This document shows positions 1-9,883 of a stretch of 64,000 nt of DNA, piece by piece. Below the pieces are notes generated by a model. That model had not been told where the DNA came from. It saw nothing but the letters and a program-made list of their open reading frames with translations, and ran no database searches. This DNA comes from Hortaea werneckii. Its lineage: Eukaryota; Ascomycota; Dothideomycetes; Mycosphaerellales; Teratosphaeriaceae. The stretch covers positions 62,001-126,000 of the forward strand of contig JBAOKB010000093.1 of the NCBI GenBank assembly GCA_037044905.1, read 5' to 3'. The position numbers were made by a program, and so were the translations under genes. Positions within the stretch are counted from its first letter, which is position 1. Each line of letters starts with the position of its first letter.

Positions 1-345
1 CAGGAATAGCACAGCAACAGCACAGGAATAGCATAGGAATAGCACAGGAACAGTACAGGAACAGTACAGGAACAGTACAGGAACAGTACAGGAACAGTAC
101 AGGAACAGTACAGGAACAGTACAGGAACAGTATAGGAATAGCATAGGAATAGCATAGGAATAGCATAGGAATGGCATAAAAATGGCATAGGAACGGTATA
201 GGAACGGTATAGGAATAGCACAGAGACAGCACAGAGACAGCACAGAAACAGCACAGAAACAGCACAGAAACAGCACAGAAACAGCAGGGGAACAGTATAG
301 AAGTAGCACAGGAGCAGCGCAGGAGCAGCACAAAAACAGTACAGG
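1..345. repeat. 11-bp minisatellite
   Basis: This is an array of an approximately 11-bp unit, caggaacagta, with variants such as caggaatagca and cagaaacagca. It is nearly perfect from about 50 to 130 and more diverged on both sides. The array begins before base 1, so its full length is unknown. No reading frame in it looks like a gene. Confidence 0.9.
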
Positions 346-536
346 AAGCCCCGTTGCTTCCGAGAAAGAAGCGGAAAATAGCAGGGATAGAGATAATGTT
401 CAGGGAAGCTCAACAAGTTCAATCCGGCAGCAGAGTAAGAGCTCCACACCAAGATGCCCCACGCACAAACAAGAGAGAGAGAGAGAGTAGAAGTCCAACC
501 CACTACCTACAGCATTCAAAAATCGTGTCTCCAGTT

Positions 537-1982
537 TTACAAACCGCTCAAAAGATCCGGGAACTCAGTAATAGGCCGCGCAGGCTTGGAACCCCTCCCC
601 TTGAAACCCCAGCGGATCTGATTCGGCATCTGGACCTGCTGGCCCAGGTCGTCGGCCCAGGCGAAGACGAGCCCGGGGTTCTTCTGGAAACCGCGGCCGA
701 CGATGACGAGGTCGAGCCCGTCCGCCTCCAGCAGCGAGTTGGCGAGCGAGGCGGTCTCGATCCCGCCTACGGAGCCGACGGCCATCGTGGCGCCGACGGC
801 TTGCTTGACTTGGATGGCGAAGGGGGATTGGTAGGCGGGTTTGACGTGGGGGTGCTGGAGCGGGTGGTTGCCTCCCGATGAGACGTCCAGGAGATCGACG
901 CCCTTCTCCGCCAGCTGCGGCGCGAGGCGGACGGTGTCGGCTGCGGTCCAGGATTCGGGGATTTGGTCTTTCGGGGCGTCTTCGAGCCAGTCGGTTGCGC
1001 TGATGCGGAGGAAGAGCGGCATCGAGTCGGGGATCATGTTGCGGGTTTGTTCGACCTGGTAGTTCAGTTCTGTTAGTATGAAGTAGGGCAGGTTATCCAG
1101 ATTCAGCATTAGATCGAGTCTTGCTACGTACCACTTCCAGTGTGAGTCTCGTGCGGTTCTCAAAGCTGCCGCCGTATTGATCGGTGCGCTGGTTCGATAC
1201 CGGCGACAGGAACTCGTGCAGGAGATAACCATGCGCTGAGTCGCCACCGAGTCAGTCAACCTTCAAAGCCGTCAGATCGAAAAATGAACCCTCTACGAAC
1301 CATTATGAATCTCAATCGCATCGAACCCGCACTGCACCGCCCTCCTAACCGCCTCAGCGTACGCCGTCTTGTACTCCTGAATATCCTGCAAACTCATCTC
1401 CCTAGGGTTGGCATGGTTCTCGTTCCACGGGATAGCAGAAGGCGCATAGACATCGTCAGGCCAGCCGTTCAACTGCGGACCCGCGACAGCACCAGCCGAG
1501 AGCCAGGGGGCGACCGTGGAAGCCTTCCTGCCAGCGTGGCCGAGCTGGATCATGATCTTCTGGCCCTGGGAGTGGGCAAACTCGACGATCTTCTTCAGCG
1601 GTTCCATCTGCGAGTCCTTCCACAGTCCCGAGTCCTCGGGCGTGATGCGGCCTTGGGGCGTCACGGCCGTGGCCTCGACACAGGCGATGCCCGGTCCGCG
1701 CTGGATGATGCCGCCCATGTGCGTCCAGTGCCACATGGTGTAGTGGCCGTCCTGGGCGGAGTACTGGCAGAGGGGCGACAGCATGATGCGGTTTGGGAGG
1801 GTCAGGCCGCGGAGCTTGAGAGGTTTGAAGAGTTTGGGGACGCTCTTTTGGCCTTCTTCGATCAGAGCCGTGCCAGCTGGGGGTTCCTGGGCTGGGGTGA
1901 AGAATGAGATGCCCGGTGCGGCTCGGTTCACATTGTGGAGTTCTTCCTGGGTCTGATGGTGGATGTTGTGATGGGAAGTCAT
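537..1982 (-). CDS. Old yellow enzyme (YqjM-like NADH:flavin oxidoreductase)
   Basis: This is a flavin-dependent ene-reductase of the old yellow enzyme family, predicted to bind FMN and reduce activated double bonds with NAD(P)H, probably in the cytosol. The model has three exons, 1982-1301, 1235-1132 and 1055-537, and gives 434 aa. The two introns are 65 and 76 nt, and removing them restores the run IEIHNAHGYLLHEFLSP. Visible family marks are PLCQYS near the N-terminus (the cysteine seen in YqjM-type enzymes), QLGHAGRK (substrate-binding histidine region), FENRTRL, and the C-terminal IVGRGFQKNP phosphate-binding part. The start at 1982 is the first ATG in the frame. The physiological substrate cannot be told from sequence. 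Confidence 0.92.
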
Positions 1983-2920
1983 GTTGATGTTGGTATCGCT
2001 CTACTGTTTCGATTGAAGGACGTCACGAGCATTAGATGGGCAAGTTTGAAGTAGTGAAAGCAAACCAATTTATGTCCACTGCAGTCGTCAAGCATTATTA
2101 GTCAGCGACCCAAACTCTGCAGTAGCACCCGTGGCCACATGCGGAAGGTGGGAAGAATCCATGGATGTGAAGAAGAGAAGTGGCGTCATAGCACCATCGC
2201 GCACACCTGCAACTACGGGTCCGGATGGAAGGAGAGTCTGGTCCGCAACTTGCCGACTGCGGTGACGTTGAAATCTATCACTGTCCAGAGATCGATATCG
2301 GCGATAAATGATCTTGCCAGTGAAACGGACAGTGTACCACCGAGTGCATCCAACAACTCGTACCTGGAGATTACTATCTAGGCTAACCAAAGCATGACAA
2401 AGCCAATAGCAACCCGAAAGAGCATCAGATTCGCCCTCTCTACCCAGCCAATTGAGGCGGCATCTCCCAATCGAGGCATTCCACAGCATCTTCCAAGAGA
2501 CACGCAGGCCGACAACCTATGTAGTAGTCTCTCTCAAGCAGGGTACCGTGGCGGGGCTGATTCTCGAGATAATAAAGCTCATCACTCCTTGCAAGATACA
2601 TAGATTAGACATAAGGAAACCCTCAAGGCTTGGGAAGCGCGAACCAGGCGGTGAAAAAACCACCTCTCACATAGATGCTCCAAACGAGAGGAAAGTGTCG
2701 TAGAACCTGCGGATAGAAGCCGCAGCGGTAAGGACAACAATCCATTTGACGCACCGCCTGTCGAGACCGAAACCCAAATTGAGGGAAGCCATAACACAAG
2801 CAAATAGCAGAGCATACATCGTTAAAATCCCCTATATTCCCCGCCAGCAGGGAAAAAATAATACGGTCATCCGTTTTCTTTCTTTCTTTCTTTCTTTCTT
2901 TTTTTCTTTTTGCGAATTAA
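1983..2920. other. Intergenic, no gene seen
   Basis: This is the 5' side of the reductase gene and the 3' side of the MARVEL gene. Short open frames on both strands show no domain, no splice-consistent extension and no protein-like composition. The only structure is a TTTC-rich tract near its right end. Confidence 0.6.
2874..2910. repeat. (TTTC)n microsatellite
   Basis: This is a pyrimidine tract of TTTC units lying just beyond the stop codon of the MARVEL gene, probably within its 3' untranslated region. Confidence 0.8.
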
Positions 2921-3886
2921 TCAAACACGCCCATAAGCCCTCTCAGCATGCCCGCCATGATATCCCGTATCATACTCGAACTGGGCCGCGGGCAAGCCAT
3001 ACCCCCCACGATGCGCAAAATCACTGTCGTGTTCCTGTGCAGAATCATAGGGACCCATAGAAGGTCTCGGTTCCTCCCAAGCCTCGCTTTCACGGGGCTC
3101 GGCAAGACCGCCGTGGCCGTACGAAGCATTGTCATAAGCCGCCGCGGTGGCGGAGGAAGGACCACCACGAGGAGCAGCTTCGGGACGCTGTTTGGCGTCC
3201 AGGTCGTGCAGGCGGTAGATGCCGCGGCGGGTCTGCTGGCGTCGGACGTAGATGTCTAGGGCGAAAGCGGCGATGGTTGAGAGTCTAGACGGGGGAAAAG
3301 AGCTCAGTATTAGCCTGGTTTACCTCGTCTAATATTGAAAAGGATGCGAGGAAGGAGAACACATACAGCCCAAACAGCGTAAAAGTAAACAGCGCCTTAT
3401 AAATCCGACACACCATTACTCCAATCTCCTCATGCCAATGCTGGACGTCGCACATGTTGCGTAGGGTGTCGCTCATATACCAGGTAAGGAGACACCAGCT
3501 CAGGCCCCAGAGCAGGGTGAGGAAGGCGTTGACGAGGACGTTGACGCGGGGGTTAAGGCCGATGCAGCAGTGCAGGAGGATGGTGAAGGAGAGGGCGGCG
3601 ATGGAGAAGAGGGAGGCGGCTGTGAGCTGGAGACAATCGTGGAGGAAGAAAGTCTGTCAGCTGCAATGTTCTGGTGGGTTCTGTTTCTTGAGTTGTTCCT
3701 CTTACGTACCCAGATAAAAGTCCAAGGCGTTGCCCAGTGATCGTGCGTCAGGTGCCAGATGAAATAGCACATGATGCCGCCGACGACGATGCTGGAGAGG
3801 AGCTGGATAGAGCGAATGGCGTGGAAGGGGAGGCGGGGGTAGTGCGAAGGGGCCGTTTTGGCACTGCGGTCGAAGGGGTTGAACAT
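2921..3886 (-). CDS. MARVEL-like four-helix membrane protein
   Basis: This is a predicted integral membrane protein of the fungal MARVEL-type group; such proteins organise membranes or vesicles, but a role here is not known. The model has three exons, 3886-3710, 3653-3367 and 3284-2921, and gives 275 aa. The introns are 56 and 82 nt with GTACGT and GTATGT donors. Four hydrophobic segments are visible: SIVVGGIMCYFIW, LTAASLFSIAALSF, VNAFLTLLWGLSWCLL, and a fourth that crosses the second intron (KALFTFTLFG to LSTIAAFALDIYV). The remaining roughly 110-residue tail is hydrophilic and rich in Gly, Glu and Tyr and would face the cytosol. The upstream GC-rich segment has open frames in other phases that are shadows. 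Confidence 0.82.
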
Positions 3887-4873
3887 GGTGTGTTCGTATG
3901 TATCTGTATGTGGTTCTTATGCAGGTTCTAAGCTGGGTCGTGTCCGGGTCGAGATGTGGACGGAGAGAGAGTGAGCAGAGCAGGACAAAAGGCTTTGCTT
4001 CGTAGATAGATCGTGGAGCGAGTGAGAAGAACGAATGACTGAGTAGGTAGACGGGTGAGCGACACGAGGGCTCAGCCAATGGTGAAAAAGAGGGAACACA
4101 GTCGCGAGGGTTGGGATGGGCAAGTATATCACAAGGGACCTCGCTGCGACTGGAATGACAAGTGTATCAGCAAAAGCGACAGACTTCCGCCGTTAGGTTT
4201 CTATCTTCAGCGTCTGAGGCCGGAACCCGGTTGCGAAGATAGAACGGAAGATGGGGGGCGGAAGCGTGAGAGAGTTGGTGGTGGTGAGGCATCCCGCGTC
4301 GCACGTCCACTGCGTCCCTGGGGCGGGAAGGAATTTAGCGTGAACGGGGAGGACGATTCAAGGGTTCGAGACGAGACGGAAACGCTCAGGTACCCGAAAC
4401 TTGCAACCGTTCAGTGGTCGAGTGTGTACTCCACTTCCCTCGTTTCAGATATCCAGAAATACATCCATATCGATGCCCATGACGAAGCAAAGAACGGGAT
4501 CTGTAGTTCGTCTGAAAAATGGCAAGAACCTCATGTTGCCCAGGGCACTGCGCTTAAAGCTTTCTATAACGAAACAAGTGTCGGTATTCGAAGAACCAGA
4601 CGATTGGGTGCAAGAGAGTTGTTCTATCACAGCTCGGCTGACGACAAAGAGGTAAGGGGCAAAAAAGAAAAAGGATTTTTTTTTAAAAAAAAAGAAAAAA
4701 AATGGCAGAATCAGCGGAATGTGGGAGGAAACGGATCGGCATATCTTCCACAAGACATTATGTGGCCAGACACAAGGACTCAAGACACCCGCCTGATTCC
4801 ACCTGCCCAATTGAAAACTGAACTATAAAAAACCACACAGTCCAAAACCCCCTCCCAACCCGCCCACCCTCAT
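3887..4873. other. Intergenic, doubtful 257-codon ORF
   Basis: A plus-strand open frame at 4055-4828 covers most of this gap. Its product has no recognisable domain, is broken in character by an A/T tract (4676-4700) that encodes a Phe/Lys block, and overlaps the promoter side of the MARVEL gene. I regard it as chance. Nothing else is supported. Confidence 0.5.
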
Positions 4874-6653
4874 CTAACCCCCACCACCCTCCCTCATCCC
4901 CTCTTCCTCCTCTCCCTCAGCGCCCAACATAGCCCTCAACCCCCTCCGACTGCCCTTGTCCACCTCGGCACGCCTCAACTCCCTCTCCTCCTCCAGCAAC
5001 CCCATCCTCGCAAACCGCTCCTCCTCCTCCACCTTCCGCCTCTCCTCCTCAACCTTCCTCTGTCGTTCCCTTAACGCAGCCTCCCTCCGCCCCTTCTCCC
5101 GCTTCAATCTCTCCTGCTCCTCTGCGGTCTTCTCATCCGCCGACTCCCCCTGCATCGGGAGGCGGTGGGAGGGAGGAAATATACTGTCCTACGACCTCAT
5201 TCCTCGTTCGTGGGGGGAGGGAGATGGAATGCAGATGTGCGAGGAAAGGCTGCGGCAGCTCATCCAACGTAGTCGACCTATTCAAGGTCCGAAGGGGAAG
5301 GGACTTCAGTAGTGCGATTAAATCCGCTTTCCGCGCGGACTCGGGCAATTTGAGCCTTGCGACGTGGTCACGGTAGAGTTTCTCCTTGTCCTTGTCGCTC
5401 AGTTTGCGGTCCAGCAGGGCGGGTTCCTTTTTGAACTTGCGCTTGAATTCCGGCCAGTAGAGTTTCGGGGAGGCTTTGGCGGCGAGGAGGGCGAGGTAGG
5501 GGATCTTGGGGTCTTGCTTCTCCATCTGGGCGCGCGCGGTTTGGATCTGGGCCGCTTTCGTCCGGGCCCAGTCGTCGAAGACGTGGCGGCGGGCTTTCAT
5601 GTTGGGTAGGACCGTGTAGCGGTCGTCGTTCAAGATGCTGGTCGGGGAGTCTTCGTCCTGCAGGAGTTTCTCCCAGGGCGTGTAGGGGGAGATGTGGTGG
5701 TCGTCGAGCAGGTCTTTGAATAGGTTTGCGGCGTCTTCGTCGGATAAGGGGAGGCCTTCGGCGCCTTCGGACCAGCCTTCCGGGGGTGGTGAGCCGTATT
5801 CGCCTTCGTCGAGGCCGTAGTCGGCGCCCATTGCGGCGAGTTGGTAGGCGATGTCGTCTTCGCCGAACTCGACAGGGCCTTCGTCTTCCGGCTCTGCGGG
5901 GCCTCGAGTCTCGTCATCCATTTTGGCTGGTTCTATACGATCTCCTTGTCCGGCATCAGACCCATCGTCATCCCCCTCCTCATCATCCGTGACTTCCACA
6001 TATTCAAAGCTCCCTTCGCTATCATACCCCGTCTCGCCAACCTGAGGTTCCACCGTCTTCGCCGCATTCTTCGCATCCTGCTCCTCAGCATGTTCGGCTT
6101 GGGCGGCCAGCTCAGCCATCATGGCCTCCTCATCTTCGCGCTGGAGACTCTCACTCCTCCGTCTTCTATTCCTCCCTTCCTCCGCATCAGCCCGCTCATT
6201 CTTCTCCTCAGCCCTGCTCTGTTGGCGCATCGCCTGTAATTCCTGTTCCGCCCATTTCGCATTCTCTTCCCGCTCCTTCTGCTGCTTCTCCCACGCGTCA
6301 AAGTCTCGTACAGCTGGCCATACATCGTCTGGGATTCGCCATAGGGATTCGTGGGTTCGGGTGTTGTGCACGAATCGTCGGCCAAATTTGGTCTTCACCA
6401 GCACCCAGGGTTCGTGTCCCGGGAGTGCGTGTTTGGATCGGGGGCGATCTTGCGCATTGCGGCGGTCGAAGCGTGCGTCTCGCTGGTATTGCGCTTTTGG
6501 ACCACGGGGTGCGTTGGCAGTGGGGTTCTGGTCTTCTGCCTCGTCTTCTTCATTGCCGTATCCGTATTTGTCGTCGGCCCCATCGCCAACATCAAGGCTC
6601 ATGAAATCGTCGCCCTCGTTCGACGGCTTCAGGCGTTTGTTCGGCGATTCCAT
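4874..6653 (-). CDS. URN1: WW/FF-domain pre-mRNA splicing factor, Urn1-like (apparent frameshift)
   Basis: This looks like the fungal WW plus FF domain splicing factor related to Urn1/Dre4, which associates with the spliceosome in the nucleus. The main frame (6653-5133) has an acidic N-terminus, a WW domain at about residues 77-108 (EPWVLVKTKFGRRFVHN, then a second Trp in SLWRIP), a long charged Glu/Arg region, and an FF domain at about 320-385 (DDRYTVLPNMKARRHVFDDW). It stops shortly after YISSLPPPPDA. The expected charged coiled tail (rich in RERQRKVEEERRKVEEEE) lies immediately downstream in another frame down to 4874. Removing one G from the G5 run at 5146-5150 joins the two. I therefore annotate the whole span as one gene with a frameshift or a sequencing error. 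An intron (GTCGTA donor) is possible but would delete a conserved segment. Confidence 0.8.
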
Positions 6654-6937
6654 ATTGTGTTTGAGTGATGCGATGCTTCAATTATTACACTACTCACGCA
6701 TTCTAAGTAGACTGCATTCTCTGCAATCGGTGAGATATACCAACGTAGCACACTCTGTAGGTAGTGCGTTACAGTCCCGGTCGGATTGACTTCCCATGCG
6801 GAACGCGACCCGCGTCAACTTTCACCGTCTGCAGCTCTGAGCACGTTCCACATGCATGACGCAAAATCTCTGCGCCCCACCAAAAAGTGTAGTGAGCTTG
6901 AGATGGGACCTGCTGAACGGTTTATTGCTGCTGCTGT

Positions 6938-8002
6938 ATGCTCCGTACGTCTGCTTTCCGCTCCACCACTCTCACCCGGAACATTCACATTGGCTACCGC
7001 AAAATGGCCAACATCCCCTCTCACTACAATGGCAAGTCTCCACCTCCTCATCGAAATCAATCTCCCGCATTAACTAACACCCCCACTCCAGACCCAATCC
7101 CCATCGCAGTCATAGGAGGAACCGGGCTGCAACACCTACCCGGCTTCTCCCACGTCGCCACCGTCGAGCCCATCACACCCTGGGGCAAACCCTCGTCGCC
7201 CATCTCCGTCCTGCACCACCCGTCCCCACAATCCCATCAACCGGTGCCCATCGCCTTCCTCAGCCGCCATGGCCTGCACCACGAACTCGCCCCCCACGAG
7301 GTCCCCGCCCGCGCCAACATCGCCGCCCTCCGCAGCCTCGGCGTGCGCACCATCATCGCCTTCTCCGCCGTCGGCAGCCTCCAAGAAGCCATCAAACCCC
7401 GGGACTTTGTAATCCCGGACCAGATCATCGACCGCACCAAGGGGATCCGGCCCTTCACTTTCTTCGAGGGGGGTATGGTAGGACACATCGGGTTCGCGGA
7501 CCCGTTCGACGCGCCGCTGGCGCAGATCGTGCGGAAATGCGGACACAGCCTGGAAGGCGAGGGCGTCGTGCTGCACGACCAGGGAACGATCGTGTGCATG
7601 GAGGGCCCGCAGTTCAGCACGCGCGCGGAGAGTAATCTGTACCGCGCGTGGGGCGGCAGCGTGATTAACATGTCGGCGTTACCGGAGGCGAAGCTGGCCA
7701 AGGAGGCCGAGATGGCGTACCAGATGATCTGCATGTCGACGGACTACGACTGCTGGCATACGAGCGCGGGGGACGTAACGGTCGAGATGGTGATGGGGAA
7801 TATGAAGGCGAATTCGGAGAATGCGCGGAGGTTTGTCGGGGCGGTTTTGAACGAGTTGAGTAAGGAGGAACATTCGCAGCAAGTGCTGGCGAAGCATCTT
7901 GAGGGACAGACGAAGTTCGCCGGGTCGATTACGGGAGTGCAGGGACGGAGTCAGGAGGCCAAGGAGAAGTTGGGGTGGTTGTTTCCGGGGTATTTTGAGT
8001 AG
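6938..8002 (+). CDS. MEU1: S-methyl-5'-thioadenosine phosphorylase
   Basis: This enzyme cleaves methylthioadenosine with phosphate to adenine and 5-methylthioribose-1-phosphate in the methionine salvage pathway. The purine phosphorylase marks are clear: the phosphate loop VIGGTGL, then FLSRHG, the substrate segment EGPQFSTRAE, NMSALPEAKLAKEA (Met of the ribose site), and TDYDCWH, typical of MTA phosphorylases. The conserved protein most likely starts at the ATG at 7004 (MANIPSHYN). The in-frame ATG at 6938 adds 22 residues with four Arg and no acid, resembling a mitochondrial presequence. Bases 7032-7091 look like a 60-nt GC-AG intron. Splicing it joins HYN to DPIPIAVIGG, giving 312 aa from 7004. 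Retention keeps the frame open. The gene is otherwise intact. Confidence 0.93.
   Translation: MLRTSAFRSTTLTRNIHIGYRKMANIPSHYNGKSPPPHRNQSPALTNTPTPDPIPIAVIGGTGLQHLPGFSHVATVEPITPWGKPSSPISVLHHPSPQSHQPVPIAFLSRHGLHHELAPHEVPARANIAALRSLGVRTIIAFSAVGSLQEAIKPRDFVIPDQIIDRTKGIRPFTFFEGGMVGHIGFADPFDAPLAQIVRKCGHSLEGEGVVLHDQGTIVCMEGPQFSTRAESNLYRAWGGSVINMSALPEAKLAKEAEMAYQMICMSTDYDCWHTSAGDVTVEMVMGNMKANSENARRFVGAVLNELSKEEHSQQVLAKHLEGQTKFAGSITGVQGRSQEAKEKLGWLFPGYFE
7032..7091 (+). other. Probable GC-AG intron in MTA phosphorylase
   Basis: The segment begins GCAAGT (the consensus for the minor GC donor class), has TTAACTAAC about 15 bases before its end, and closes in CCACTCCAG. It is 60 nt, a multiple of three, and contains no stop, so both spliced and retained forms are translatable. 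Confidence 0.7.
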
Positions 8003-8418
8003 GATTGTCGGCTCTCTATGCGTGAGTAAGCAGAGAGTGATGTTCAAAGGATGGGAACGAATTACAGATAGATTCTCTTTATGATACCCTTTCCCTAAGG
8101 AGTACGAAGTGAGCCATACCTTTTCATAAACCCAGCTTTGACACGGTAATCACAGGCCAGGGGTAACATGGGAGATCCTAAAAAGGGAAGGGAAGAACCA
8201 CGAATTTGACGACTGACGAGCATGTCCAAAATCGCTCTGCTACCATCTCAATCGTGCCTCAAGCCCATTTTGGGGCCGTATTACCTTTCCAAAAGATGAA
8301 AAGACAAGGACATCCCAGGGGGGGGGGGGGGGGGGGGGGGAGGGGAAGAAGGGAAAAAAAAAAAAAAAAAAAAAAAAGAGGTCAACAGAAAAGTAACAGG
8401 AAAGAAGAAAACGACATG
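8003..8418. other. Intergenic between convergent genes
   Basis: This is the shared 3' region of the MTA phosphorylase and the gene on the other strand. It contains only a poly-G and poly-A tract (8318-8377) and no supported gene. Confidence 0.7.
8318..8377. repeat. G23 and A24 homopolymer tracts
   Basis: A run of 23 G (8318-8340) is followed after a short purine spacer by a run of 24 A (8354-8377), making a 60-base all-purine strand downstream of two convergent genes. Confidence 0.95.
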
Positions 8419-9297
8419 TCATGATTTCAACATCTGCATCAACTTCCTCTCCCCAACAGGCGACCAAGCCCAAGCAATCAACCTCAAATGCCGATCCGAG
8501 ACCTTCTTCTTCCCCTCCGCTCCCGCACCGTCCCCTTCAACCCCCTCCCCCTCACCCCCTGCTCCTGCATCCACATGATCATCCCACAACTCCCCCTCCC
8601 CCCACCCCTCTACCCCCTCCTTCCCCGCGGGAACAAGTTCGCAAAGCGTTCTATACCTCCTCCCCTCCCAATCCAGCCCCGTCGGGTCGCTGTCATCGAG
8701 TAATACGTTCCCGAGCCGTTTGCCCTTGGGGAGGTGGACATAGCGCTGCGCGAAAGCTTTGGCATCTGCGTCGTCGTCGTCGTCCAGACCTGATGAAGAA
8801 GAGGAGGACGAGAGGATGCGCGGGAGGAACTGCTCCACAAGAGATTTAGAGAGGAGGGGTTTAAACCCGCCTCCAGCTCGAAGGGAGGACTTGGCAGCTG
8901 GATACGTCTCATCGAGCCAATGGCGGAAAATCGCCATCGCGTCTTTCATGCCTTCCTGGCTGTTGTTGTTGTCGCCCGAGGAAGTGGCGGTCGTCTTCTT
9001 CTTCTTCTTCATGGCCGGATGGTGTGAGGCGCGGTGGAACATGGTGTTGACTGTTTGGAACTGGTAGGTGAGACTGCGGGACTGGATGAGGTCGAGGGTG
9101 TGGTGGGCGGTGGTGGCGTCTTTGAAGCCTGTGCCGTGGATGGTGGTTGAGGGGTTGTCGTCGGTGTAGAGGTGGGAGTTCTTGGGATCCTTGGGTTGGC
9201 GAGGTGATTTGCTTTCTTGGGGGGTGGATCTGGAGGACGAGATGGGATTTGTGCGGGATGTCTTGGTGCGGGTGGTTTGTTTGGCTGCTTTGGGCAT
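8419..9297 (-). CDS. Conserved hypothetical protein, basic N-terminus
   Basis: I do not recognise a named family. The start at 9297 (MPKAAKQTT) is preferred. The frame stays open to an ATG at 9438, but that part reads as untranslated. The 292-aa product has a Lys/Ser/Thr-rich N-terminus, suggesting nuclear or nucleic-acid contact, and then a stretch that looks conserved (GTGFKDATTAHHTLDLIQ, SLTYQFQTVNTMF, MAIFRHWLDETYPAA). After that come a Ser run, an Asp run, a Gly/Glu-rich linker and a final basic helix ending KLMQMLKS. Low-complexity stretches match simple repeats in the DNA. I recall similar uncharacterised proteins being widespread in filamentous ascomycetes, but I could not check this. 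Confidence 0.7.
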   Translation of the reverse strand: MPKAAKQTTRTKTSRTNPISSSRSTPQESKSPRQPKDPKNSHLYTDDNPSTTIHGTGFKDATTAHHTLDLIQSRSLTYQFQTVNTMFHRASHHPAMKKKKKTTATSSGDNNNSQEGMKDAMAIFRHWLDETYPAAKSSLRAGGGFKPLLSKSLVEQFLPRILSSSSSSSGLDDDDDADAKAFAQRYVHLPKGKRLGNVLLDDSDPTGLDWEGRRYRTLCELVPAGKEGVEGWGEGELWDDHVDAGAGGEGEGVEGDGAGAEGKKKVSDRHLRLIAWAWSPVGERKLMQMLKS

Positions 9298-9883
9298 GAT
9301 GGGTGGCGAGGGTTTGGTTAAGTGGTGAGTTCCTAGGGGATTGGATTGGAAGATGGCAGGTAGGGATTTACGATGGTGATTAATGTTGTGATGCGAATAA
9401 GGCGCTTTGAACATTAGGAGTGTTGGGACTGAATCCACTTGCCATTGCTTTCAATGGCATTCCTATATGGACGTAGATGAGTTCAGGTTTATCTCAATGG
9501 ATGACGTTGTCGCGTCGTCCAAGCGCGTCGTCCAAGCTCCAGTCCAGTTCAGCCATTGAAGGCGCAGACCTACTTCATAGACCGTCATACCTGATCTACT
9601 CATAGATGTGATATATTCGAACAGCCATGATCAGTTTGATGCATCCATGTTCAACTGCAGAAGCGGAGATTGCATGCCACCATTGCCGAACGATCATTCA
9701 GGTCTGATGTGAGCGCTTAGCCAGACGCCTGCCCCACTATGCCACGCTGTGACGCTGCTTGGATCTGCAGGGACGAACTGGAGACACCACCGTGGACCCC
9801 ACTAAACTGCTGGACTGCTCACGTAACGCGGGACAACAGATACTAGTACTACTAGTAGTCAAATTGAAACTTTCGCCCCGTCC
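9298..9883. other. Intergenic, divergent promoter region
   Basis: This lies between two genes that diverge, the unknown basic protein and Met22, so it should hold both promoters. It contains the palindromic string actagtactactagtagt at 9842-9859. No open frame is convincing. Confidence 0.5.

Noticed and set aside
4055..4828. 257-codon plus-strand open frame
   Set aside because: No domain or signal; includes an A/T homopolymer-coded Phe/Lys block, and overlaps the upstream region of another gene.
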